64,000 nt of DNA, taken from the NCBI GenBank assembly GCA_020466095.1, contig CM035807.1, positions 20,688,485 to 20,752,484 on the forward strand, read 5' to 3'. The translations under genes were made by a program, and so were the position numbers. Below, in pieces: positions 37,354 through 48,780 of this stretch; the stretch's first letter is position 1; the number at the start of each line of letters is the position of its first letter. Origin of the DNA: Chlorops oryzae (lineage: Eukaryota; Arthropoda; Insecta; Diptera; Chloropidae). Below the pieces are notes generated by a model. That model ran no database searches. It saw only the letters and a program-made list of their open reading frames with translations, and had not been told where the DNA came from.

Positions 37354-37707
37354 CCCAGTGGCCAAAATGCTGCCTACAGATGCAATTAATCGTAACACAT
37401 TTCGTAAGCCGTAGGCGGTAATGCATACGACCTCATATACCATCCTAGTATACTTTTGCTCGAGCGTGGCCGTTTTGTAGAGTGAACGCCTACCACCAAC
37501 ACATTAAGTAAGCTATTGGTAGCTAGGTCGCTTACAATCTCGTTTACATTGTAATCTGTTGGAAAGCGGTTCGCCTACAATCTCGTATACTTTGTAAGCT
37601 ATTGGTAGGCAGTTCGCCTACAATCTCGTGTACTTTGTAGATATCAATATTCAGGTCGCTTACAGTCTCGTATACTTTGTAGGCGGTAGGCACTGTTGGC
37701 CGCTGGG
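37354..37707. mobile_element. 354-bp TA-flanked element with CCCAGYGGCC termini
   Basis: Left end CCCAGTGGCCAAAATGCTGCC and right end GGCACTGTTGGCCGCTGGG are inverted, and TA precedes and follows (37352-37353, 37708-37709). A TA target duplication points to the Tc1/mariner type. The interior contains the 43-bp tandem array. Confidence 0.65.
37529..37686. repeat. 43-bp tandem repeat, about 3.7 units
   Basis: Units start at 37529, 37572, 37615 and 37657. Each begins CGCYTACARTCTCGTNTAC. It lies wholly inside the TA-flanked element. Confidence 0.85.
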
Positions 37708-37709
37708 TA

Positions 37710-39940
37710 TTTAATAACAGCCATAAACAGCGCATTGGAATATATTCAAATTCATCACCTAAAAGTATGCTTATAAAAATAAAGAATATTTCTGGTAATC
37801 GGAGATCTATTCGTTCGTCCATTTAAGATTAGAATGAGGAAGGATTCTAGCAGTTTTGTGAATCTTCTTTAAATGCTTTAAGTTTATATGAAGTGGTTTA
37901 GAATAATTTAAAAGCCTGCATCAAGGTGTTAATGCCTTAGCCATTGATTGTCAAATTTGATTACTCCTTATTTTAAAGTTTAGCCATTGCCCGGACGATT
38001 ATGGCAAATTTTCATATTTGGACAAAGAAGATGTTCCTCTCAAAGGTACTTATGTCAGAGATTTGTTTGATCAGGAGCACACATATTTTTGGGGAAGTTT
38101 TTATTAATATTATTTTCGATAAATTCCTTCTATCCCCAAAAAATCGTTATTGAATTTGTATGATAACTTTGGGAATAGAATGTAATTTTTCATTGATAAT
38201 AACTAAGATGATACTTAATCGAAGACTCCCTCAGCAAAGTCGCAGATAAACTCCGAATAGTTCAAGGAAAGCTTTCGATTCAAGGAAATCACTTCATTTT
38301 TTCTTCCATACGGTTTGCATATGTTTTCTTTACGTGCCGCTAAGATTGAAAGCAAATTGAATTTATGTAAATGAGTTGAAAGTTGCATGTCAAAACAATC
38401 ATGCATCATGCAACAACATTTGCTTCTGCAGGAACTCCAAGCAGAGCACGTTTGTTTGTTTTCAAAGAAATTTACTTAGATTTATCACACCGAAATGGAA
38501 GAACAACTCATGGAAAGATTAAATGAAAATGATTAAATTTTCTTAAAAATATGGTCTTTCGTTTATTTCACAAGAAAGCGACAATCCGAAAATCTTCTTC
38601 ATACATACACATATGCAAGCAGCCAGATGAACATAAATAAAATAAATGCCAACATCGTACTTTCACACGGAAAGGCTTTCACAGAGAACTTTTCTTATTT
38701 TTTTAAACGCGAAAATATTGCGTTTTGAAGGTTGCGAACAAGTTCGTGTTTGTCGCACGCACAATAGGAAAAATGGGGAAGTAGTGTGAGTTGGCGACGT
38801 TTGTTGGTATTGTTACCGGCATTTTTATTTACAGTGGCATAGGTCAGTTTGATAACTAAAGCATTTTGCTGTTATCCTTTGTTGTGGAGCGATAGAGAAT
38901 GATAGATAGTGAGAGAGAGAGAGAGAGACGATGAACTTAAGAGAAAAATGCGTCAAGTCCACGCATGCGCGCTGTTTGATATGTTGAAGAAAGAAAGAAA
39001 AAAATTGATTTCAAAGCAGGCAACACGTGGTTTTTTGGCATTGCGCCAAATTAGGTGGTTGATCGAAAAGTTCATAGAGCTTACTTCAGGCAGCCTTCAT
39101 GGTGTTGTCACAGACATTAGGAAAAAAAGTTGTAGATTCTTTTATTTTGATTTCTCTTCATCGGCTTTCGTCCACAAGATAAAATATTTCTTCTGTGTAT
39201 GTCGTCACCTCCTCGAAGTTGAAGTATACTCTGGTGGGTTGAAAGCTCCATTTTTGGGGTTTGTAAATGTGTCACACCATATTATATCTTTCTCTAGGCC
39301 GCTTTATAAAAGGAAAGTGGTATTTTTCGAAGTCAAACAATTTCTGGAAGACTTATTGCGACAGACTGGGTAATGGTAAGGGTTTTCTGATAATCAAGGA
39401 CCTTTCAATCAGTTTTTGATTTTGTTAAAAAAAATTTCATAGAAATTATCCTTCTTAAAACGTCCTCTATTGACTATTTGCGGCATCGGTCATAATTTAT
39501 TTATTGGAACCAAATATTTCGAATGTTTTCAATGTTGAAAGCTCCCTGATACAGCTCACATTATTTTCAAAAATTGATATTGAATCATTCCAAGGCCATT
39601 CACAAATATTTAATATGAATCCTTAAGGAATAAATGTAAATTTTTGGAGTATTTCGATACTGTTTCTCCCTTATTTTCTTGAATACACGCCTATTTATAC
39701 ATATTTGCAGAAGGGTATTACGGACTCGTGTGGATCATATTAAAGCTGAAATTTAGCTCCTCAAGTAAATATCCATAAATTAATATTGTTCCCTTAAAAA
39801 TTGGTAAATTTGGGGCAAAAACTTGGTGGGATTAAGCGCCCAAAGGTATGGATCCGAACACATATTTCAAACCAATTTATATATTTTTAAATCATCGTCA
39901 ACGGAACTTTTAGTAGATCAGTTCAACCAAAAAAATAGAA
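37710..39940. other. Intergenic; one unconvincing long ORF
   Basis: Motif copy at 37753-37770 (CACCTAAAAGTATGC). A GAGA tract lies at 38911-38927. A plus frame of 154 codons (38909-39373) starts inside that tract. Its Phe/Lys-rich composition and lack of domains make coding unlikely. Confidence 0.4.
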
Positions 39941-39979
39941 AACAAGTAAAGAAGTTTACATCGGCTAAGCCGATTGCAC

Positions 39980-40528
39980 CAGTGTTGGGCATTTTACACC
40001 AATTTGTAATTGTCTACGTGTCGACGTAGACAATCACGTAAACAATGTAGACAATGGTGTAGACAATGTAGACAATGTAAACAATGTAAACAATGTAAAC
40101 AATATAGAAAATAGTGTTGACAATATGTGTCTTTAAAATATGTACCTCTATTGAAAAAAAAGAGAATACGAACAGATATTTTCCTGCGTTTTTAAGAACA
40201 TTACCAGCAAAATTTCGTACCGCTGTTTCTTCCCAATTATTTTGCATTTCGCTTCGTTCAGCTAGAATTCTTCGGATTTTAATTGAAATTCGTATCAATA
40301 GCTGCTACTTAAATTTACAATACGTTTTGGGAATTATGAAGCAGTCAACACTATCAGCAGTCGAATTTTTTTATCAGTATCGAATTTTTTAAATGGTTTT
40401 TTCTAAATTGTCTACATTGTCTACATTGTTGACATTGTTTACGTAGAAAAATTGAATTGTTTACCTACATTGTCTACATGTAGAAAATCGTGTAGACAAT
40501 GTATATGTAGACAATTCGCCCAACACTG
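39980..40528. mobile_element. 549-bp non-autonomous hAT element with iterated subterminal motifs
   Basis: TIRs CAGTGTTGGGC and GCCCAACACTG are flanked by an exact 8-bp TSD GATTGCAC (39972-39979 and 40529-40536). Inside each end the word GTAGACAAT/GTAAACAAT is repeated many times (left 40024-40120; right, inverted, 40408-40515). The middle has a minus-strand frame but no recognisable transposase. Confidence 0.93.
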
Positions 40529-40690
40529 GATTGCACACATACCTTTTCCTCAGCCGAAAATATGTTAAAACATTACCTTAACGAAAATTCCTGCCGTTTT
40601 CGTTGTTCTAGCTTGGATATCTATTTATACCTTATCTGTACTTCAATTTAGCTTCTAAAACTCGAGATTATTATTAAGCACAAAATTTGC

Positions 40691-40960
40691 GCGAATGGTA
40701 GTCATGGTCAAATTTTAGCCGTTACAGGACATTATGTCTAGCTGCGAAATACTCAATTCAAAATAGTGTAAATCAAATTTTTGCGAATTTCGCGAATGGT
40801 GGTCTTGATAAAATTTTAACCCTTAGAGGACATTTTGTTTAGCTGCGAAATACTCAATTCAAAATAGTGAAAATCAAATTTTCGCGAATTTCGCGAATGG
40901 TGGTCATGGTCAAATTTTAACCTTAAGTGACGAATTTATTTGGCGGCAAAATACACAATC
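40691..40960 (+). repeat. 101-bp tandem repeat, about 2.7 units
   Basis: Units begin at 40691, 40792 and 40893 with GCGAATGGTRGTC. The first two are complete and nearly identical; the third diverges after about 45 bp. It is part of the DINE-like element. Confidence 0.9.
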
Positions 40961-41336
40961 GGAAGAAGCAAAAAAAAATCATTTTTGTGTACAGATATGA
41001 GAATAAGAGAAAGAGTGTTTTTTTCTAATGTGTAGGATGATGACCATAGTTATAGCGATGTCGCAATTTTTTTTCAGCGAAAGCTTAAGTCTACATAGTA
41101 GCTATACACACACCAAATTTCAATAAGCTGGGATGTAAAGTAAAAAAGTTATCCACGAAAAACGTTAAAAATCGTAATTTTTGAAACTTCTGAACCACTT
41201 CCTACGACCCAAGAAGGGACTACGAAAACAATTTTTATGCAGTTTTTCGGACATTTACCTGGTTCATGGCCATGCCGAATTTCAATATGATATCTTTAAT
41301 GGCTTAGGAGTAAATTACGAAAAACTAAAGTGTGAC

Positions 41337-41410
41337 CGACAGACAGACAGACAGACAGACATGGCTAGATCGACTCCTCTTGTCACCCTGATCAAGAATA
41401 TATATATATG
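41337..41410 (+). repeat. mini-me core: (CAGA)n, conserved block, (TA)n
   Basis: CAGA repeats at 41337-41360, then CATGGCTAGATCGACTC..., then ATATATATAT. In mini-me elements two proto-microsatellites flank such a core. Confidence 0.8.
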
Positions 41411-41492
41411 TCTATATCTATCGCGACTCCTTTGGTATGTTACATACTCCGAGCCAAACTTAATATACCCTTTCCTTCGGAAAAGGTATAAA

Positions 41493-43644
41493 AATAAAAA
41501 TTATGATACAAATGTGGAAAAACTTTTTGATCGGACCCTCGCAACCTTGAAAATGTTGGAAAAATCGCATGAAATCAAAATACTCCTTCATGCACGTGGC
41601 TTGCAATTGAGCGGGCTTTCGATTTAACCCCCTAAGTTGATTAAGAGAAACCCCTATTTAAGAGATAGATAGAGAGAGAATATTGATGCTAGTGTTCGAA
41701 AGAGAATCGCGGACTTATCAGTAGCAATGGGCATTTAGGGACTGTGGTGGATTTTTCAACTGCAACAAATGGCAATGGCAGGAGACCAATACATACAAGC
41801 CCAACAGCTGTAACAGCAGCAGTTTTGCCTGATAAGACGCTTTGGGAGTATTGATATCCTCATGCATCGCTGCAACAGCGCTGCCTCGCTTTCGACGCCA
41901 GCTTCGGTCACAAAAAAAAAAAAAAAATAATAATAACGAATCCTGTGAAGATGATACCAAAAATTTGTTGTAAAGCAATTTTAGAATTCAGTCATCGCCG
42001 GCTCTTCGAATCGTTTGGACGTGGTTAACGGATGAAAACTCTCGAACGGACGTCGGTCGTCATATGTGTGAAGTAAATCAATTTTAGAGGGACTCTTGTC
42101 AATAAATGAACTCGATGGTGTGTGTGTGATTGGAGGAGTTTTTTGGGGGTATTTTTTTTTTGCCATCCTGTTCAGATGGAAACTATTTAGACAAAAAAAG
42201 TGTTGCGCCGTCTCGACGTAGATGAAAGCCTACTGCGGGTGGTTGGTCGATGTGTTGATGGTGTGAGTTGAATAATGCGAAGGGAATAAAATAGGCCCAT
42301 AGACGGAAAAGGACACACACACGCAAGCACTCACATATAACGATATATTTGTTTACATGCGCGCTTGTGTACATTTCGGCTTAAGCGCCTAAAACTATAC
42401 AGCAAAAAAGCGTTAGAAACAGGTTAGATGCTGTGCCGACGCGTCGGAGTGTGAGTGTATTAAAATTCAATGGATTTTGTGATATTGACTGCTTTTCCCG
42501 ATTATTTGTACGCACGACTGAGCTCATAAAAAGCCAAAAAAAAAAGGATAAAATTGAAGGAAAAAGAAATAGAAGACAAGGAAAAAATAATAATAGCCCT
42601 TACGGTCCGCAATCCCGAATGCGTTAGCCGGATTCACGTTTAGTCTGCCGTGCTTTGCTTTGACGACGGTCGTTTTGAATTTCATTAGTGCGTTTTACGT
42701 GTTTATTTCGCATCCTCCGCACGCATTAAATTTCCACCGCCCCCTCCGCCGCCCGTATCCGGTTCCGAATCGAGGAAATTGAATAAAAGATCGAAATTAT
42801 TATGCCTCAATTCACGTTGAAAGGCCAACTAAGCTTTTTAAGTGCTTAGGAATCGCCTTCCAAAAAGACGACGCCAAGGAAGAAAGGAAGAAAAAAAAAA
42901 AATTCAAATTCAACGGTGCGAACACGAAAATAAATAAATAAAGAAAAAGTCTTAGCAGCAATAATAACAACAACAAGAACAACCCCGAATAACACTTTAA
43001 GAGCATTAACGGAAAAGGCAACAGTAAGCACGTTTTTTTCCTGGTCCAATGCCTATATTTATGCAAATTATTGAAATTAAAATAAATAAAAGGAACTTTA
43101 ATGGACTCGAACTGATGAAAAAAAAAAAACTATTAAGTGAACGTGGAACGAATCGAAAATGAACTGAATAAAAAATAAATAAAAAAAAGACAATTGAAAA
43201 AAAATAAAATAAATCAATTGAATGCAAAGAATGTGCTCAGCGATAATCGAACAACGATAAAACTGCGGTAAAAGTAAAATATTTGCGGAAAAAAACCCTT
43301 TTTTTTCGAGCAGTGCCGCAAAAATTTTGAGTGCGGCTTTTTCGGGATAATTTATCGTCATCGTGTGCGAGTTTTCGGTTGGCAGTGTGTTCGGTGTACG
43401 TGATTTTCTCATTTGTAGCGCGTATCGCGGCACCATCGAAACTTGTCGAACGCCGGTAAATATGCTATTTTTATCTATTTATGGATTTATCGTGTTCCTA
43501 CGTTCGCGTCGATCATTTCTGCTCTCTGTGTGTGTGTGTGTGTGTGTGTGTCTTTTTTGCGTGTGAAAGAGATTATCGCGTGACCTATGACATCTCAATA
43601 CATTGTCTGAGCAACTTTTATTATATTGCTTTCATCAGTGACAG

Positions 43645-43681
<37 letters not shown>

Positions 43682-44272
43682 AAGCGGCTAAGCATGCCCA
43701 TGGATACACTTGTGTGCTTATCTAACATTGCCAGCTTTTGATTCTGTTCCGGATAAATTGCTTTGGCTGCTTGCCAGAAACAATAGACTCAGCGTTTTAT
43801 TGCAAAGAATAGCAAAAAATATTCCTAAAAAAAAACACACACACACACATAAACATATACACGTACGAACACACACAAACACGTACGATTGTGTATGTGC
43901 GCTGCTTATATTCTCTTGTCGGAGTCACCGTATTGTGTCTGCGGCCAAAAAGTATAACGAGGTAATTTTTCCAGAATGATTTGTGATTTCGGAAATTCGA
44001 AAAATCGCTTGTGCTTTCATTTTGTGAAACTTGAACTGTTGAATATGATTTTTTATGAGCTTCAGCAAAAGGATATGCTGCTGTGATAGTTCAGAGCCGT
44101 GCGAAATCAATTTAGTTGCGCCACGGTTTTTTTTTCTTTCTGTTTCTGGGGGTTTTATTTTTATTACAATTGGGGAGAATGAATATTTAGGGCACAGGCT
44201 GAAGGCAGCTTTAAATTTTTATTCATAAAAATTAGATCGAAAGTATTTTTCATGTTCAAATTAATGTTTCGA
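41493..44272. other. Possible 5' region of the downstream gene; microsatellites
   Basis: This region is richer in GC and in CGNC words than its surroundings (for example 42400-42760 and 43300-43460). (GT)n blocks lie at 43527-43550 and 43651-43675, and an (AC)n block at 43833-43848. It may hold the promoter or a 5' UTR exon of the Dscam-family gene, but I see no exon I can defend. The 86- to 112-codon frames here are low in complexity. Confidence 0.3.
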
Positions 44273-44402
44273 TTACACTACCAAAGTTTACAAAAAATAA
44301 AAAATATTTATGAATCTCTCAGGAGATCTCAATGCAATTTTCCCATAGATTTCGGCCTTCTAAACGTGAAAAAATGTTTAACAATATTTTTATAGAATTA
44401 TA

Positions 44403-45708
44403 CAGGGTGTTCCATTAGTGCGTTTCAGGCGTGAAAAAAAGTCTTCAATTTCGAATACGGCGCGGTCTCAAACGAAAGATAATGTAAATCGAAAAAATTG
44501 GGCATCATTTAAAATTTCTTAAATTGAGGTTTAGAGGTCGCTCAGAGGACTTGAATTTTCGTCAAATAACGCCTTAAAGAGAGCTAAATTTTTTTTATTT
44601 AGTTTTTGTAAATTTAGAATTTTCAATTTGACAGATTTTCAACTTTTTCTGTATACTTTTAGGGGCAGAAAACACAAAAATTGATTTCAATTAATGGTTT
44701 TTCCAGGAACATTTCGATAATTTCCCGATTAATTGAATCATAATATGTTTAAGCGATTCGAAAACATTTATTTGCATATAAATTTGTTTATGTAACAGAC
44801 TTGCATTTAGGCTATATACCAAAAATGTTACATTTCAACTTAAACCCATTTTAGCTACCTCTAAACCTCAATGAAAAATATTGAAAATCGCGCCCAAATT
44901 TTTCTTTTTGCCTAAACTTTCTTTTTAGACCCCGCCGTTTTCGAATTTCAACACTTTTTTTCACGTCTGAAACGCCCTAGTGTTCCATACTCAATAGATC
45001 AAAAAAAAAGGAGGTGATAGGGGGGGTCCAGACGGATCAAAAATCGTATGGCAGGGGGGGGGGGGTCCCAAATGCACCCCTGAGGAGTTACATGCAAAAA
45101 ACAATATTTTGGTTTTTTCACTGGTGCTCCTCACTTACAGGCCGTAAATTCAAAATCACATATGATATGAAAACTTTGGCGGTTTTCCGTTATAACTGCA
45201 TACTACGATTTAAAATAATTTAACTCCGTTTTCTCTGGTACTACCATCTAAGCCTAAAATAGTGTAATTTTGGCTTTTAAAGTGATTTAATTGAAAAGAA
45301 ATACGACCGAGCCTCTTTTTTTTTACTCTTTTCGAAAACTTTGAGTCTTTTTCTTCAATTTGATACCATGGTTGCTAAAAAAAAGTTTCACAATCAATGC
45401 AAAACTAAGGTTTGAAAAAAATTATTTTGTATTTTTGACTCTCAGAAAATTTATTTTAATCAAATTTATTGAGCACACTTTTAGGCAGTATGAGAATAAG
45501 AAATATCTAAGAAATTTAAAAATTTCCGAATAGTGTTTTAGTTTTACATATCCGCCTAAAAGTATGCTCACCAATTTAGTCGAATTCTTTTCGCGCCTCT
45601 AGCTCCTTACGAGTGCAAGATGAACCTCCCTTTCCGTACAAGTTTTTGCTTGTATGTGTTCCCCCTTTCACCTCCTTTTTTTTGATCCATTGAGTATGGA
45701 ACACCCTG
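44403..45708. mobile_element. Tc1/mariner-like non-autonomous element, nested level 2
   Basis: Ends CAGGGTGTTCCAT...ATGGAACACCCTG with TA on each side. After the level-3 insertion is removed, the left TIR continues into ACTCAATAGATCAAAAAAAA, matched by TTTTTTTTGATCCATTGAGT on the right. The interior has no transposase frame. It contains a dispersed-motif copy at 45553-45567. Confidence 0.85.
44416..44979. mobile_element. 564-bp element, nested level 3
   Basis: TIRs TAGTGCGTTTCAGGCGTG and CACGTCTGAAACGCCCTA are flanked by an exact 9-bp direct repeat GTGTTCCAT (44407-44415 and 44980-44988). That repeat is itself part of the level-2 terminus. Confidence 0.9.
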
Positions 45709-45884
45709 TATATAAATATTATTAATCAATTTTATTACCGATTAAATTTTCTTTTTTTTCGAAAATTTATATAAAAAAGGCTTCTATAAAAATTAAAAAA
45801 ATATTTCTTCGTTTTTAGAGGTCCACAGTGTATAAAAGAGTAGTATTGAGATTCACTGAGCAAAATGGCTGGGAACCAGTTTTA

Positions 45885-46734
45885 TTGGCTTCAGGTTTTG
45901 TCAGACCTCTGGAAATAACGTTCGAACTAATGATCAATAGGAATATCCGATTTGAGATCTAACCGAATTATTTTTTTGTGGTAACAGAAAATTTTTAAAT
46001 TCAGCACTTAAAGGTATGAAATTCATTATTTATAAACCCAATTGATGTCATGTTAAGCCTTTGTAAACGGAATTTAATTAAGTGTGAGAGTATATGAGTT
46101 AACCTTCTCTTTCTTTATATAGCGAATCAACAGATTCCTATTTTGTTGCATTTTTGGTCCCATTTTGGTGATTCTTTTCTGCAACGAAAGTTTTTTTCTA
46201 GAAGAACAATAATTAATTTATTAATGTGAAATTTAATTTTCAAGCGATGCTTGAGAAAGGCATCCATAAGCGACTATTTGCTGACGTATGTACGATTCGA
46301 CCTGCCGTCAGGGGTCTCATCAGAGCAATTTTTACGGATTGGCTGACTATTGAGTCAAATTTCGTCTTGCGTATTAGAACTACCTTTGACTGCAATTCAT
46401 ACCCTTGAATTGTAGCATCAGAAATTACTCTTAAATGGAAGATAGAATTCAATTAAGGTTTTAAGTTATCCACACATTTGAACTTATTCCTCAAGATATG
46501 ATGTCACTCTTAGAAATATTCCAAATATTTAAAAGCATATTTTTGGGGGCGGAGTTTTCATATATTCTGTTGCCTTAGTAATAAATTTTGGCCCTTGAAA
46601 TTCTGTGACTGACTTTAAAATAAAATAACAAAAGCTCTTATCAATCAAAGCCACGAATCAACGATAGATTTCTTGTATTTTACCTGCAACGTGTGATGCT
46701 GTATGAAATTTGTGGTATTAAGTATATTTAATTG
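45885..46734. other. Intergenic, one motif copy
   Basis: Bases 45998-46020 carry TTCAGCACTTAAAGGTATGA. Nothing else is recognised. Confidence 0.4.
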
Positions 46735-46743
46735 GTATTATAT

Positions 46744-47312
46744 TAAGCCGGATTGTTTTGTTGGACAAAACAAAAAAATGAAAATTGCCCTAGTGAAATA
46801 AGATTCTACAATTTTTTTGGAGACAAAATGCCCACGGAACCATAGGTCAAAGCCGAATGTTTTTCTTCCGCTTTTCAAAAAGAAGGCCCATCTTAAATAT
46901 GCCTAAAAGCATGCTACAAATTATTGAAACTACCTAATCAAAAAAGTATTTAATTTGAATTTTTCTTATTTCGATTTTGAGCATAATTTTAGGCATGAGA
47001 AATAATAAAATTTTGCTTGAAAAATCATCATAAATTGGCCATTTTAAGATAGTTATTAAAGAAAATATAAAATTTGTTCAATGGCTTGAGTTTTGGGGGA
47101 CGTTGAAGTGATTGCTTCTCTGCTTTTTGAGATGTTTTCACCAACAATAATGACCAAAATAAGTCAAATGTGGCATGAAAAACATTTGTTTGCAAAAGCG
47201 GAAGGTTAAAATTCACATTTGACCTATAGTTTCTTCGGCATAATCATTAAGTATGGACAACAGAATAATATTCTTCTAGGGAAATTGGAGGTTACAAAAT
47301 CGATCCACCCTA
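46744..47312 (-). mobile_element. Family B element, 569 bp
   Basis: Ends TAAGCCGGATTGTTTTGTTG and AAAATCGATCCACCCTA, flanked by an exact 9-bp TSD GTATTATAT (46735-46743 and 47313-47321). It is closely similar, in reverse orientation, to 58945-59458. A 62-codon frame (47028-47216) is shared with that copy. Confidence 0.92.
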
Positions 47313-47321
47313 GTATTATAT

Positions 47322-48780
47322 ATATAATATATTTTATTAATTGGTAGGTGTACCTACCTAAGTAGTTATATTAATTGGTAGGTATACTTACCAATTCTGG
47401 AGAACTATTGCTGTCTTAAAAGTGAATAAAGGTAAGTCGAAGGGCTTTCCAGGACTCGCAAAATCCTTCCATTTATTCCAATCACATGTATGAAAATAAA
47501 TTTTTTATTTAGGTTTCTTGAACTATTTTTTTGCAAGATGAATATCTTCTTGAAGGCATTTTGTTCCGTACAGTTTTTCGTTTTCAATTAGGTTCTTATG
47601 TCAGCTTTTCCCATATGCATATGGCCTTTCACTTATATCTTAAATGATGCTAAAAATTAATCTGGTAAAGGACATCGTATTCCTGTGAACTTTTAGATAT
47701 TAATTTAAATATTAGTGCCAAAAAAAAACCTAACGATCGAAATAAATTCAACATTTTGGAGTATTAAGAGAAGAGATGAAATTTTGCTCGACTAGACAAC
47801 GAATTTCTGCTTTCTTCATTTTTCGATCCTTTGGAATCCTTGAACTTCAACGAAAGAAAATAAAAAACCAATTTCTTATATATATTCTAAGTTGATGAAA
47901 GTGTCATTTACAGACTACCCTTTACCAACCGCCGGCTAGCCGAATTCGAACTGCGAACTGCCATACCATAGCCGGTAGGATTTGGACCGGTCGAATCGTG
48001 TGGGTTTGAAATGGGACAGCTCGCGGCTACAATGTCATGGAGAAGTTATCGGTGCTGTCATCGGAACATTTTCGGGTGGCTTGTGGAAGATTAACGTATA
48101 CTTCATTGAAAACTAATAATTTTCAAAAAAATAGGCATCAAAAATATTAAAACCAAAAGCTAGACTAACTTTAAGGACCCGCACAAAACAACCAACTTTA
48201 AGTGGACGTTGAAATCCACACATTGAGCTAAAATATAATTTTTGTTTTTTTTTTCATAAGTTCCCCCGAGAGTCCTAGACGCTTTGGCGAAAATTCACTC
48301 ATGCAGACAGCCGGATGTACCTCGGCTTAAAGCGATTTTATTTTTTTTTTATATTTTATGGGCGGAATATTATTTTGAAGTTTCTTTCAAACTTTTCAAG
48401 TAAATGAAAACAACGCCACTGAGTGCTTTTGAATGCCTTTAGCTTTGGTTTCATCGTTTTTGTTCTAAGAATTCAATGTTTTTTTTTGTAAATTCTCTTT
48501 TTTATCCTTCTTCCTGCGGATGAGTGCCTTAGCACATGAAAAGGTGCAGAAACATTTGTTCATGTCTGGACTGCGCTCGTCGCTCGTTGTTAGTTGAGTT
48601 CGCAGCTGTGGTTCAGCTTCCGCTTTAGGTGCAAAAAATAAACAATATTGTTTCTGTTGCTCCTGTTGCCTTTGTGCTGTGGTCGCTTTCTTCTTTCTCC
48701 TTTTTGATTTCATTTTTTTTTTTCAATTTTTTTTTCAATCTTTTTCCAATCCATTCACTAAAGTCCTGTCACGCCTGACG
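47322..48780. other. Intergenic or intronic; short repeat patch
   Basis: Starts with TA-rich sequence and two copies of TAATTGGTAGGTRTAC (about 47337-47390). A GC-richer patch at 47920-48080 has no recognisable content. Confidence 0.4.

Larger units (their letters stand above)
39941..41492 (+). mobile_element. DINE-1/mini-me-like (Helentron-associated) element
   Basis: Begins near AACAAGTAAAGAAG, followed by a CGGCTAAGCCG word. It contains a 101-bp tandem array, the (CAGA)n block, the conserved CATGGCTAGATCGACTC core with TGATCAAGAATATATATA, and ends near CGGAAAAGGTATAAAAAT. ATACCTTTTCC near the start is inverted at the end (GGAAAAGGTAT). This layout is that described for mini-me and DINE-1 repeats of Diptera. 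A hAT element sits inside its left part. Confidence 0.7.
44276..45881. mobile_element. Harbinger-like element related to 19363, split by nested insertions
   Basis: Left part 44276-44402 (CACTACCAAAGTTTACA, then CAGGAGATCTCAATGC, TTTCCCATAG) and right part 45709-45881 (CACTGAGCAAAATGGCTGGG) match the ends of the 945-bp palindrome. TTA flanks both sides (44273-44275, 45882-45884). Confidence 0.75.

Noticed and set aside
37544..37822. 92-codon minus-strand ORF
   Set aside because: It largely translates the 43-bp tandem repeat.
38909..39373. 154-codon plus-strand ORF
   Set aside because: Starts inside a GAGA tract, is Phe/Lys-rich and shows no family feature; likely chance.
40014..40298. 94-codon minus-strand ORF with repeated YIV residues
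   Set aside because: Encoded by the iterated subterminal motifs of a hAT element.
41181..41627. 148-codon plus-strand ORF
   Set aside because: It runs through the CAGA block and core of a DINE/mini-me-like repeat and has no domain.
47028..47216. 62-codon minus-strand ORF repeated at 59040-59264 (+)
   Set aside because: Its conservation follows from two young copies of the same transposon; it is broken in the 26.6-kb copy.
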